Below, piece after piece: positions 43,299 to 52,954 of a stretch of 64,000 nucleotides of DNA; positions within the stretch are counted from its first letter, which is position 1, and the number at the start of each line of letters is the position of its first letter. Under the pieces are notes generated by a model that saw only the letters and a program-made list of their open reading frames with translations, ran no database searches and was not told where the DNA came from. Source of the stretch: Leeuwenhoekiella sp044542075 (GTDB taxonomy: Bacteria > Bacteroidota > Bacteroidia > Flavobacteriales > Flavobacteriaceae); assembly GCF_044542075.1 (NCBI RefSeq), contig NZ_JBITTU010000001.1, positions 310,001 to 374,000 of the forward strand, in the 5' to 3' direction. A program made the position numbers and the translations under genes.

Positions 43299-43387
43299 TC
43301 AAATATTAAATTAAAGGCGTGATCCCGATCTTTATTGAGGAGAAGTTGGAGCTCTAAATCTGTATAGCTGGTAAGCTGGGCTTGCAT
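43238..43387 (-). pseudogene. 5' fragment of an ECF sigma-70 factor gene
   Basis: From ATG 43387 the minus strand reads MQAQLTSYTDLELQLLLNKD and then RDHAFNLIFDKYWKR, the standard N-terminus of a Bacteroidota ECF sigma factor (region 2.1, with AF..IFDKYW). The frame then runs out of register into the phosphoesterase fragment and stops at TAG 43238 after 49 residues. The junction lies near 43285-43292 (TACTGGAAACGAG). The DNA-binding regions are gone. A TAATTTTG -7-like element (43484-43477, minus) upstream could still drive transcription. Confidence 0.7.
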
Positions 43388-43498
43388 AATCTTTCGGTTA
43401 AAACAAAAGAAATACATAGCGGCGCTTTCTCGTAATAAAAGGCTTTACCATTTGGTTAAGAATTACAGCAAGGCATCAAAATTAGGTGGTATTAAAAT

Positions 43499-44137
43499 CT
43501 AGGAAATATTGAGTTTTTTAAATACCTCATCTTTATAGGTATCGCCAATAGGAATACGAATCTCGTCGATTACAATTTTACTTTTTTGAACTGCTCGTAT
43601 GGCATTGATATTTACAATAAAGCTACGATGGGTTCTTAAAAAATTTTGCTGAGGTAGCTTGTCTAATAATTCTTTAAAGCTACTTAGCGTGAGAATTGCT
43701 TTATCTGAATGCTGGGTGTAAATTTTTATATAATCTTTTAAGCCCTGCATATAGCGTATATCTGCGACATCGATCTTTATATTTTCATATTCAGATTTGA
43801 CAAATATAAAAGCCGGAGTAGTATCTGGTATTTGAGGTGCCTGTAGTGCTTTGGGTTCTACCAATTTATTAGAAGTGGCTTCAAATTTTTCTTTAGCTCG
43901 AGCTATAGCTTTTAAAAAACGCGGAAAAGGTATAGGTTTTACTAAGTAGTCTGTTGCGTTGAGCTCAAACCCTTCAAGCGCATATTGAGGATAAGCGGTT
44001 GTGAAGATAAACTGCGGAAGACGATCGAGCGATTTTACAAGATCAATCCCAGAAAGATTGGGCATTTCAATATCTAAAAAAATTAGATCTACAGATTGCT
44101 CACTTAATATATGTATTGCCTCTAAGGGATTTGTACA
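43499..44137 (-). pseudogene. LytTR-type response regulator without its N-terminus
   Basis: The minus strand from about 44137 reads CTNPLEAIHILSEQSVDLIF, then LDIEMPNLSGIDLVKS and the rest of a receiver domain, followed by a LytTR DNA-binding domain (FIFVKSEYENIKIDVADIRY, FLRTHRSFIVNINAI). The first roughly 45 receiver residues, including the acidic pocket and any start codon, are missing. Upstream sequence belongs to an oppositely oriented outer-membrane protein. An ATG at 44065 would give a 188-residue protein lacking the phospho-acceptor Asp, so residual LytTR DNA-binding activity is conceivable. No sensor kinase gene is nearby. Confidence 0.82.
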
Positions 44138-44355
44138 GCGGCTATTTAAATCTTTCTGGAGCTGATGTTAAAAATTATTCGATGAGCGTGGGAGTAGGTC
44201 TTCCTATTAGCCGAAGCGGTTCTAAGCTTAATTTAATGTATTCGTATGGACAGAATGGTGAATTAGCAAACGGGCTCATACGTGAGAACATTCATTCGCT
44301 TTCTGTAAACTTTAGTTTAGATGGTATCTGGTTTGTAAAATCTAAATACAATTAA
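44134..44355 (+). pseudogene. 3' fragment of an outer-membrane beta-barrel protein gene
   Basis: The plus strand reads YSGYLNLSGADVKNYSMSVG, then VGLPISRSGSKLNLMYSYGQ, NGELANGLIRENIHSLSVNF and ends LDGIWFVKSKYN. This alternating hydrophobic pattern and the GLIRENI ... WF.K.KY ending match the C-terminal strands of flavobacterial FadL/OmpP1-like barrels, as I remember them. No start codon or signal peptide precedes it. It abuts the truncated LytTR gene at a TGTACA (44132-44137). It overlaps the end of the SdiA-regulated-like gene by 4 bases. Confidence 0.7.
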
Positions 44356-45194
44356 AGAATCTTAACTTCTAATAGGGTCGCTTTACCTCCAGCCCCTTCA
44401 TTAGAAATATAGAGTTTTCCATCTGGTGTAAATGTGATGCCTTCTGGCTGCGGAAAATGCTTCTTATCTAGCTTTATAACCTTTGTGATTGTGCCGGTCG
44501 CATCGAGTATTAAAAGTTTTGGGTTTACACCTTCAAGCATATAAATCTTACCATCTAGAGGATTAATAGCTAAATCTGAAGGTCGAAAGGTTTTAGAACT
44601 TTTCTTTTCGTGATAATCTTTTAGCGCTTTATCCTTCATATCAATTCTGAAAACTAAATCTGCTAACATGGTCTGTCCTTTTAAATCAAAGGCATAGACA
44701 CCCTTTATGTTTTCATCGTTTGGATCTTCATCTTTTGGAGCGATTAACAAGCGGTTTCTTTTAGAATCCAGAGCTAGAGTTTCTACATTATTTTTGTGTG
44801 ATAGTGCAGATTGATAGGTTTTAGTTGTGCGCTTGTTTGACTTGTAATTGAGTACTTCAAATAACAAACCATCACTGCGCATGACATACGCATTAGCGCC
44901 ATTTATAGCAATTCCTTCATAATCTCCCTTATCTGCAAATTCAATTTCAGTAGTTATTTCTTTAGCCTTCAAATCATAAATAAAAATTATACCGTCTTCA
45001 TCTTCAACGGCAGCAATTTTATTATCGCCTATCCAGTCTATTCCTGACACTTCGCGTAATTCGTCAGGAAGTTCCCAACTATTTACAATCGTTAAATCTT
45101 GTTTTTTGGCAGTTTCTGAAAGCTGTTTCGGAGTATAATATGCCGAAAACACTCCTATTGTTAATACCAGACTTATATATTTTAGATAATTCAT
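44352..45194 (-). CDS. SdiA-regulated/YjiK-like exported beta-propeller protein
   Basis: A 280-residue protein with an N-terminal membrane helix or signal (about 4-20) and a six-bladed-propeller sequence: ELREVSGIDWIGDNKIAAVE, DKGDYEGIAINGANAYVM, FRPSDLAINPLDGKIYML and PQPEGITFTPDGKLYISNEG. It matches the SdiA-regulated family, known for calcium binding and for esterase-like phytase folds; function poorly known. It stands alone and faces the decayed region. Confidence 0.82.
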   Translation of the reverse strand: MNYLKYISLVLTIGVFSAYYTPKQLSETAKKQDLTIVNSWELPDELREVSGIDWIGDNKIAAVEDEDGIIFIYDLKAKEITTEIEFADKGDYEGIAINGANAYVMRSDGLLFEVLNYKSNKRTTKTYQSALSHKNNVETLALDSKRNRLLIAPKDEDPNDENIKGVYAFDLKGQTMLADLVFRIDMKDKALKDYHEKKSSKTFRPSDLAINPLDGKIYMLEGVNPKLLILDATGTITKVIKLDKKHFPQPEGITFTPDGKLYISNEGAGGKATLLEVKIL

Positions 45195-45408
45195 TGCGTG
45201 TAATTTTAATTTACCAATTAGGCAAGCTCCTTAGATCACCCAAAGTGAGTAAAGTTCGTGAGCATAAATTTAGTTTCTCTTAAAAGGGTGCAAATCTTGT
45301 GTATTAGCCAAACAGAAATTTTTTAATTCTTCAGTATTATACGATTGCTTTGAATTGCAGTTATTTCTATCTCCCAATTATTCTATTTTATTTAAAAAAT
45401 GAAAAGTG

Positions 45409-45436
45409 TTGTGTCAAAATCTGCATTGTAGCTTTG
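45409..45436 (+). promoter_or_regulatory. Bacteroidota-type promoter of the MFS gene
   Basis: TTG at 45409-45411 is followed after 17 bases by TAGCTTTG at 45429-45436, a full match to TTG-N17-23-TAnnTTTG. The predicted transcript start is about 45 bases before the GTG start codon. Confidence 0.6.
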
Positions 45437-45489
45437 GGGTTTATTAATTTCGCAAATACAATGCTAATCTTTCGACCAAAATATTATTT

Positions 45490-46710
45490 GTGAAGAGCCT
45501 TTTTAATTTTTTAAAACACAATTATAAGTCCGCAAGTTTTGGATGGTCGCTTACTTTTCTATCCAGCTTTGGACAAACATTTTTAATATCTCTTTATGTA
45601 CCCGAACTGCTTAAAACCTTTAAGATTTCTGAAGGCACCTTTGGCAGTATTTACGCTTTGGGTACGGTAATCGCTTCGGTCATTTTAATTTCTGTAGGAC
45701 ATACCATAGACCACAAGCCCGTAAAAAAAGTAGTTTTTTTAAATATTGTGGGGCTAATAGCTTCCTGTCTAATTCTTAGTATTTCTACTCATCATATTAG
45801 TCTCTTAATTCTTGCAATGATAGGTTTGCGTCTTACAGGACAAGGTATGATGAGTCATATTAGCCAGACCGTTATGAGCCGCTATTATGGTGCTAACCGC
45901 GGAAAAGCGTTAAGTATTGCGGCTTTAGGATTCCCAATGGGAGAAGCGTTGTTTCCTATTTGCATTACAACACTCATACTCACTTTTGGTTTTGAATTTG
46001 CCGCTCAGGCAAGTGCGGCGATTCTTCTTTTATATCTGTTTTTTTTAAGTTTTAAGGACTTAAGCTATTTTGATGAACAATCTCAGGTCGCCAAAAGGCC
46101 GGGTTTTAAAATGCTTGCTAAAGATTTTGGGACGATTTTAAAAGATAAACGTTTTAGCGTGCTTATGCCTTCTACATTTATGTTGAGTTTTACTTCTACA
46201 GCGATTTTCCTGTATCAATACACCTTTGTTGAAGAAAAAGGCTGGTCAGTTTCATTATACGCAGCTTTTTTTACCGGCTACGCAATTACCCGATTTTTGA
46301 TGTCTATCGTAGGTGGGTTATGGGTAGATAAATTTACTGCTAAAAAGCTATATAGGTTTTTCCTGATTCCGCAGGCGTTAGGCCTATTACCGTTTGCTTT
46401 TATGGAAAGTATCTGGGGAGCCTTACTATTTCTTATTATGACCGGTATTACGACAGGTGTGGCAGGTACCGTAAAATCTGCAGTGCTTGCTGAAGTCTAT
46501 GGTATTCAAAAACTAGGTGCGGTAAATAGTTTATTTTCGATGGCTATGATATTAAGTACAGCGCTCGCACCTTTACTTATAGGTTTTCTTATAGATCAGG
46601 GCGTTGAATTTATGTATTTAATACTTACCCTTTTTGGGTTACTGGTTCTGGCAATAGTAAATTCACAGCGCTTAAGCCATATACCACCCGCCGAAATGAC
46701 TAACAATTAG
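45490..46710 (+). CDS. MFS transporter, upstream neighbour of the glucan locus
   Basis: A 406-residue major-facilitator protein with 12 predicted helices. It uses a GTG start; the only upstream ATG (45461) is out of frame. The segment GRTID-like HTIDHKPVKKVVFLNIVG takes the place of the usual loop 2-3 motif, and a second GGLWVDKFTAKKLYRF motif marks the C-terminal half. Substrate unknown; an oligosaccharide or glucose importer is possible from its position before the regulator and SusC/D genes. It ends 141 bases before the regulator gene on the same strand. Confidence 0.83.
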   Translation: MKSLFNFLKHNYKSASFGWSLTFLSSFGQTFLISLYVPELLKTFKISEGTFGSIYALGTVIASVILISVGHTIDHKPVKKVVFLNIVGLIASCLILSISTHHISLLILAMIGLRLTGQGMMSHISQTVMSRYYGANRGKALSIAALGFPMGEALFPICITTLILTFGFEFAAQASAAILLLYLFFLSFKDLSYFDEQSQVAKRPGFKMLAKDFGTILKDKRFSVLMPSTFMLSFTSTAIFLYQYTFVEEKGWSVSLYAAFFTGYAITRFLMSIVGGLWVDKFTAKKLYRFFLIPQALGLLPFAFMESIWGALLFLIMTGITTGVAGTVKSAVLAEVYGIQKLGAVNSLFSMAMILSTALAPLLIGFLIDQGVEFMYLILTLFGLLVLAIVNSQRLSHIPPAEMTNN

Positions 46711-46851
46711 TTTGGCTTAAGATTAAATCCAATATTGGCGTCAGGTTACTGGTTTTTAATAATTTTAGACCGAATAGGTATATCAGGTAAAATTAAATCT
46801 ACCTATACTATTATTGTCAATTACGCCTGCCATCTGTTAATACAGGTAACC

Positions 46852-49602
46852 ATGTTTAAAAAATTAAAACAAACTTTCTTATTGCTGTTCATTATGGTAT
46901 TGAGCCAGATGAGCGTTTTAGCACAAAACTTTTTACCTCCTGTAACGGCTTACAGTAGTAGTAATTATGACGCTGCCAGTCAAAATTGGGGTTTGAGTAC
47001 AGATAAAGACGGCACATTATATGTTGCAAACAATGAAGGTTTGTTACGCTTTGACGGGCAACGCTGGGAAGTATTCACCCTTCCTAATAAAACCATAATC
47101 CGTTCTGTTTTTTGTTTGGGAGACCGCATTTATACCGGTTCTTATGAGGAGTTCGGCTACTGGAAAAAAGACGATTACGGTTCGCTAAACTATACCTCAC
47201 TTTCAAAATTGATTAAAACGAAATATGCCAATGAAGAATTTTGGCAAATAAGTGCGTGGGAGAATACCGTTATATTCAGATCGTTTGGAAATCTCTACTC
47301 CTACACAGGTGAAAACATTAGAACTTTTAAGCCTCAAGAGATCATTACCGCTTTAAACGTAGTAGGTAAGCAGTTGCTCTTAGGTACAAATTCTGGAGGA
47401 ATCCTTGAATTTGATGATGGTGTCTTTAAACAGGTTACTGCCTCCAAACTCAATCAAACTTCTATAATAGAATTAGTTACCTACAAAGATTTTAATCTTG
47501 CAGGCACACGTACTCAAGGAATTTTTTCACTTAAAAACGGTTCTCTTGAGCCCTGGGGTAGCGAGGCTCTTACACGGTTTCTTCAAGTAAACGAACTCAA
47601 TAAAATAGAAGTTTTTAATGATGACCTGCTAATAATTGGCACAGTTAAAGGTGGTATTATTTATTACAATCCTAAAACACAAACACTCAAAAATCATTAC
47701 CGTGAAAACGGACTCCAAAACAACACGGTGTTATCGTTGCATAAGGATCAACGTAAAATCTGGATAGGTCTTGACAACGGCATAGATGTAATTATTCCTG
47801 ATGCACCTATACAATACTTATTAGATAATACCGGGCAGTTGGGTGCGGTTTACGATATCGCATCTTTTAAAGGTGAACTGTATGTGGGCAGCAACACCGG
47901 CGTACATAAAATAACCGATGACGGCATCAATTTTATATCTGGCTCACAGGGACAGGTATGGAGTTTTACAGAGATAGAAGACCGGCTTTTTGTAAATCAC
48001 AATCTAGGTCTATTTGAATTAAAAGGAAATCAGTTAGAGCGGGTTTCTGGGCCTTCTGGGAGCTATAGTCTAACTTCTATACCAGATACAAGCCTATTTT
48101 TAAATACTACCTACAATGGTTTAAAATTCTATACTACCCTTGATAGCGCACTAAGTAATTTTCCTATTGCCGAAACAGATGGTGCACCCGTAGAACACGT
48201 AATTTTTGAGGATAAAAAATATTTCTGGGCAGCGCATCCTTACAAAGGTTTCTACCGTGCAAAGCTTGATGACACTAATAACAAAATTATAGACAGAGAG
48301 TCTTTTAATAAGACTGCAGATTTAGTGGCTTCAAAAACTAAAATACATAAAATTGAAGGTGAGATTGCATTTTACAATGCCGGTAACTGGTACCGCTATA
48401 ATAGTATTAATGATAATCTTGAAAACTTTACAGATTTAAAAAACTACCAGTCATACGCACTCATAAATAATCAAAACACTAAATACTGGTTTAAAAATCA
48501 AAATGGTAATGGTCTTATATACACAGACTTCAGTAACGATAGTATTTATATCTATGAACCGCTACTTGAAGATCGAGTTATTAAAAATTATGAGAAGGTA
48601 ATTGAGCGTAATGACAGCATTTATTTTATTACGCTTAATGAAGGCTTCGGAAGAATAAATCTTCAGGAACTACAAAAGAACACGGGGCTGCCTAACGCAC
48701 AAAAGCCTTTACTCAATCGCCTTCAAACTTCAGCTTCTATCTTAAAACTGAATGCTACCAGTTATGAAATTCCGTTTAATGAAGCTTCTCGTGTACGCTT
48801 TGACATCGCTGCACCTGCACTGTATAAACCTATGTTTTATTATTCCTTGTCTAATGGGATGAGTGCCTATTTTTCGGGACCACTAGAATTTCAAAACTTA
48901 TCAGCTGGTAATTACACCTTAGAGGTCTGGCCACTTATAAATGGTCAAAAAGGATCTAATCCTCTAAAAATTGAATTTACAATTAAGAGACCCTGGTATT
49001 TATCTAATTTGATGATTGTTATATATGTGCTCGGTACTTTCGGAGTAATTATTTTAGTAGGTCTATATAACAAACGAAAATTAAACTACCATCGTAAAGA
49101 ACTTGAGGAACGTCTTATTAAAGAACAAGAACGCAAAACCCAGCTCGCAGAACGCAATAACCTACTACAGGAGATAAACACTAAGCGTAAAGAACTGGCA
49201 AATACCACTTATTTAGCAGCAAAAAGAAACAGCAGCCTCATTGATATCAAAAATGAACTGGAAGAGGTCAAAAATGCAGGGGCAAATCCTAAAAAGGTTT
49301 CTACCATTCAAAGTAAGATTAATCACATCATTGATGCAAAAGACAACTGGAAAGTATTTGAGACCACCTTTAAAGAAATCAATGACGATTTCTTTCATCA
49401 GTTATTAGAAGATCATCCTACTTTAAGTTCTAAAGATTTGAAGTTGTGTGCATACTTAAAAATGAATTTAACGACAAAAGAGATTGCCCCGTTAATGGCA
49501 ATTTCTGTTCGGGGAGTAGAAATTCACAGGTATCGTTTACGCAAAAAACTGAACATAAATAGCGGTAAGAATTTATCAAAATACCTGATCAAAAATTACT
49601 AA
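46852..49602 (+). CDS. Membrane-spanning propeller sensor with LuxR-type HTH, likely regulator of the glucan locus
   Basis: A 916-residue protein from the ATG at 46852, which begins a clear signal peptide (MFKKLKQTFLLLFIMVLSQ). The frame is open to TTG 46735, but the extra 39 residues have no signal character. Periplasmic part: two-component-regulator-like propeller repeats (about 25-640; WGLSTDKDGTLYVANNEGLL, IWIGLDNGIDVI), then a Y_Y_Y-like domain (about 645-710), one membrane helix (717-738), a coiled coil (740-810) and a LuxR-type HTH (about 850-910; LTTKEIAPLMAISVRGVEIH). No kinase or receiver is present, so signal goes straight from periplasm to DNA. Confidence 0.9.
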   Translation: MFKKLKQTFLLLFIMVLSQMSVLAQNFLPPVTAYSSSNYDAASQNWGLSTDKDGTLYVANNEGLLRFDGQRWEVFTLPNKTIIRSVFCLGDRIYTGSYEEFGYWKKDDYGSLNYTSLSKLIKTKYANEEFWQISAWENTVIFRSFGNLYSYTGENIRTFKPQEIITALNVVGKQLLLGTNSGGILEFDDGVFKQVTASKLNQTSIIELVTYKDFNLAGTRTQGIFSLKNGSLEPWGSEALTRFLQVNELNKIEVFNDDLLIIGTVKGGIIYYNPKTQTLKNHYRENGLQNNTVLSLHKDQRKIWIGLDNGIDVIIPDAPIQYLLDNTGQLGAVYDIASFKGELYVGSNTGVHKITDDGINFISGSQGQVWSFTEIEDRLFVNHNLGLFELKGNQLERVSGPSGSYSLTSIPDTSLFLNTTYNGLKFYTTLDSALSNFPIAETDGAPVEHVIFEDKKYFWAAHPYKGFYRAKLDDTNNKIIDRESFNKTADLVASKTKIHKIEGEIAFYNAGNWYRYNSINDNLENFTDLKNYQSYALINNQNTKYWFKNQNGNGLIYTDFSNDSIYIYEPLLEDRVIKNYEKVIERNDSIYFITLNEGFGRINLQELQKNTGLPNAQKPLLNRLQTSASILKLNATSYEIPFNEASRVRFDIAAPALYKPMFYYSLSNGMSAYFSGPLEFQNLSAGNYTLEVWPLINGQKGSNPLKIEFTIKRPWYLSNLMIVIYVLGTFGVIILVGLYNKRKLNYHRKELEERLIKEQERKTQLAERNNLLQEINTKRKELANTTYLAAKRNSSLIDIKNELEEVKNAGANPKKVSTIQSKINHIIDAKDNWKVFETTFKEINDDFFHQLLEDHPTLSSKDLKLCAYLKMNLTTKEIAPLMAISVRGVEIHRYRLRKKLNINSGKNLSKYLIKNY

Positions 49603-49828
49603 ATTCTCATACTTCAAAGTTCATTTTAACGCTTTAAGACTTTCTCATTACTACATCAAACACATTTTCGCAAACGTTATAATCGAATTTTAAAATACTT
49701 ATACTACTGATTTTCAGTGTTTTTACTTTTATTAACGTTTTGATGTATTTGTTATGTACCTAGATTAACTTCTAACTCTTCTATATTCACCCTCAAATAA
49801 CAAAATACTAATTCAAAATATAGTGCGT

Positions 49829-52800
49829 ATGAAACTTAAAATAACATTTATGTTATTGCTGACGCTTATTACATTTAGTGTAACTGCGCAGGAGACAAAA
49901 ACAGTTACGGGAACTGTAATAGACACCCGAAATGTTCCCTTACCGGGAGCAGAAGTGAAGGTTGTAAATAAAGACAACTATGCCGTTACCGATTTTGATG
50001 GTAACTTTTCTTTAGAAGTAACCGAAGGTGATCAGGTACGTATTACCTATTTAGGTTTTCAAGCTCAAACGTTTTCTATTAGTAATGACGCTACTTATAA
50101 CATCACGTTGCAAGATGACTCTAATGAACTTGATGAAGTAGTTGTAGTAGGTTATGGAAATCAGAAAAAATCTGATATAACCGGTGCAATTGTTTCTGTT
50201 AAAAGTGAAGAAATCACAAAACAGCCAGCTACCTCTGCACTAACATCTGTACAAGGTAAAGTTGCAGGTGTCAACATTATAACAAATGACGCTCCGGGAT
50301 CTACTCCTACCGTTCTTATGCGTGGTTTAGGAACTGCAGAAGGTGGTAGAACGCCTCTATATATTGTAGATGGCCAACCGCTAAGCGATATAACCAGTAT
50401 TAACCCTAATGATATTGAAAGCATAGACTTTCTAAAAGGCGCATCTTACGCTAACATCTACGGTATACGCGCGGCAAACGGTGTTATTTTGGTAACTACC
50501 AAAAAAGGGAAACAAGGTAAAGCCGTTTTTTCTTTTGAATCATATTATGGAGCTAAGACTGTGCTAAACCAGGTAAAAATGGCTAACGCGCAGCAGTACA
50601 CACAATATTTCAATGAAGAAAGTGCTGCAAATGGTGGTTTCTTATTACAAGATAATCAGCAATATGACACAGACTGGTATGACGAATTATTACAAACAGG
50701 AACAATTCAAAATAATAGTTTCTCGGTTTCAGGTGCAAACGAAAATATTGATTACTTCTTAAGCTATAACTTATATCAGGAAAAAGGGATTTTAGAAGGA
50801 CAAGAATACCGTCGTGGTACGATACGTAGCAACAACACCTACCATTTGTTTAATGATCGCTTTAGAGTTATTCAAAATTTAAATGTTGCTTATACTAATG
50901 AAACTCCAAAACCTTTTGGAGCATTTAGCACAGCATACCGCCAGTCTCCACTAGTTCCTGTGCGTTATGATAATGGTCGTTTTGGTCAATCATTAGTAAA
51001 TCAGCAAACCGGTGTGGTAGGATTTCAAACCGCTCCTGGTGAAACTTTAGGTCGTTTAAACTCTCACGGAAATCCGGTTTCTCAAGTATATTATGAAGAC
51101 ACCTATATAAATACTACAAGCTTACAGGGCCAGATAGCTACCGAGTTTGATATAACCGATGATTTGATGTTGACTACCCGTTTTGGCGCAACTAAATTTT
51201 ACTCTACAAATCATAGCTATTCAGACATTAGAGATCAATGGTTAAATAATAATCCTACAAGAACTGAAGCTCAGTTTGAAGCAGGACGTATTCCTAATGC
51301 AGACGGAAACGTCTCTACTGAATTTGCAAATAACTCATACACAGTTAGCCGCGTTGAATCGTATCGCTGGAATGTGGAAGGGTTTCTTACTTATACTAAA
51401 GAGTTTGATAAACATAATCTAAGTGCAACTTTAGGTATTAGCCGTGAAAACTACGAAGGTGGAGAATTCACAAGCTCACAGGCTTATGACGTAAGACCAG
51501 AACGCAGCCTACGTAATTTTAATACTAGAACGAGTCAGTTATTTAATGACAACGTAGGTGGTGATACTTACCAAAGCACTAATCTACAATCCTACTTTGG
51601 TCGTGTAGAATACAATTACGATCAGCGGTATTATGTACGTGGGGTAATTAGAAGAGATGGTACCAGTGATTTTATTACTGGTGACAGTAATTTCTTTGGT
51701 TATTTCCCGGCGGTAAGTTTAGGATGGACGATGACTAACGAGGCCTTTATGGAAAATAACGGCGTGCTTGACAACCTTAAATTCTTTGCAGGATGGGGTA
51801 AATTAGGAAACCAGTCTGTGCCTATTAACATTCAACGAATTAATACCAGCGATGGTAGTAGCAATACAAACTATGTTTTTGGTCCTGCTCAAAGTTTAAT
51901 ACTGGGCGCTGCGGTAGGTTCTCCCGCGCAACCCTTATCTTGGGAAGTTACTGAAGAATTTGAAGCAGGTTTTGACTTCGCTTTATTAGATAGAAAACTA
52001 TCGGGTACTATAGATTATTACAACCGTTTAAATACTAATGCTATCCTAAGCGTTAAGCCCTTACTAAACTCTCAATTTTCAGCAGATTTCTTTGATGAAG
52101 CTGCCGAAATTTCTAATAGTGGTTTTGAATTCTTAGTAAACTGGAGAGATCAGATAGGATCTGATTTTAGCTATAACGTAGGTCTTAACTTTTCTACAAA
52201 TGAGAATAAAGTACAAAACGTAAAACCAGCGTACGATGGTGCGATAGGTGGAAGTTTAGGAAATGGTCGTATTACAAAACGTCTTGCAGAAGGTCAACCC
52301 ATATTTGCGTGGTGGATGTATGAAGCAGATGGTGTATGGCAAACTCAGGAAGAAATTGACGCTAACACTTCTCTAGGGAGTGCTGCGCCGGGTCACTTAC
52401 GCTATGTAGATCAAAACGAAGATGGTGTTATAGATGACCGTGATAAAAAATACTTTGGTTCTTACATTCCTACTTATAACTACGGGGTAAACTTGGGCGC
52501 TAACTACAAAAACTTTGATTTAAGTGTTTCTGGTTTTGGCGTTGGTGGCAATAAAGTGTACAATGGTCTTTACAGCACCCGTATAGGTGGTGAAAATATT
52601 ACCGAAGATATCTTTAACAAACGATGGACCGCTGCAGGGTCAACTAATTCTGACCCAGGTGCAGATCGTGATGTAGAAGCTTCTTCGTATTACTTAGAAG
52701 ATGGTTCTTACTTTAGAATTAACAACATTACACTGGGTTACACACTTCCTGAGATATCTATCATTAGTAGTGCCCGCATTTACGTGACCTTACAAAACCC

Positions 52801-52936
52801 ATTTATGATTACAGACTATTCTGGGTTTACTCCAGAATTAAATCAGAACGGAGATCCTACTAGTACAACAGGTATTGAGCTTTCGGCTTATCCTAACACC
52901 AAGTCTTTTATACTTGGAGCTAATTTCAAACTTTAA
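49829..52936 (+). CDS. susC: SusC-like TonB-dependent glycan transporter
   Basis: A 1035-residue outer-membrane transporter starting at the second methionine of the frame. The first (GTG, 49823) adds only two residues and lacks a signal. A signal peptide ends AQETK, a CarboxypepD_reg-like domain (about 20-105) follows with PLPGAEVKVVNKDNYAVTDF, then a TonB box DEVVVVGYGNQKKSDITGAI, a plug and a large barrel ending in F. It opens the polysaccharide locus and takes up oligosaccharides captured by the lipoprotein encoded 18 bases downstream. The 226-base upstream region has no clear -7 match, so activation by the propeller regulator is likely. Confidence 0.95.
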   Translation: MKLKITFMLLLTLITFSVTAQETKTVTGTVIDTRNVPLPGAEVKVVNKDNYAVTDFDGNFSLEVTEGDQVRITYLGFQAQTFSISNDATYNITLQDDSNELDEVVVVGYGNQKKSDITGAIVSVKSEEITKQPATSALTSVQGKVAGVNIITNDAPGSTPTVLMRGLGTAEGGRTPLYIVDGQPLSDITSINPNDIESIDFLKGASYANIYGIRAANGVILVTTKKGKQGKAVFSFESYYGAKTVLNQVKMANAQQYTQYFNEESAANGGFLLQDNQQYDTDWYDELLQTGTIQNNSFSVSGANENIDYFLSYNLYQEKGILEGQEYRRGTIRSNNTYHLFNDRFRVIQNLNVAYTNETPKPFGAFSTAYRQSPLVPVRYDNGRFGQSLVNQQTGVVGFQTAPGETLGRLNSHGNPVSQVYYEDTYINTTSLQGQIATEFDITDDLMLTTRFGATKFYSTNHSYSDIRDQWLNNNPTRTEAQFEAGRIPNADGNVSTEFANNSYTVSRVESYRWNVEGFLTYTKEFDKHNLSATLGISRENYEGGEFTSSQAYDVRPERSLRNFNTRTSQLFNDNVGGDTYQSTNLQSYFGRVEYNYDQRYYVRGVIRRDGTSDFITGDSNFFGYFPAVSLGWTMTNEAFMENNGVLDNLKFFAGWGKLGNQSVPINIQRINTSDGSSNTNYVFGPAQSLILGAAVGSPAQPLSWEVTEEFEAGFDFALLDRKLSGTIDYYNRLNTNAILSVKPLLNSQFSADFFDEAAEISNSGFEFLVNWRDQIGSDFSYNVGLNFSTNENKVQNVKPAYDGAIGGSLGNGRITKRLAEGQPIFAWWMYEADGVWQTQEEIDANTSLGSAAPGHLRYVDQNEDGVIDDRDKKYFGSYIPTYNYGVNLGANYKNFDLSVSGFGVGGNKVYNGLYSTRIGGENITEDIFNKRWTAAGSTNSDPGADRDVEASSYYLEDGSYFRINNITLGYTLPEISIISSARIYVTLQNPFMITDYSGFTPELNQNGDPTSTTGIELSAYPNTKSFILGANFKL

Positions 52937-52954
52937 TTAAACACAAAAAGCATT

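Noticed and set aside
46735..46851. Upstream TTG start for the membrane-spanning regulator
   Set aside because: The extra residues have no signal-peptide character, while a clean signal peptide starts at 46852. The region also contains a promoter-like TTG-N22-TAATTTTA.
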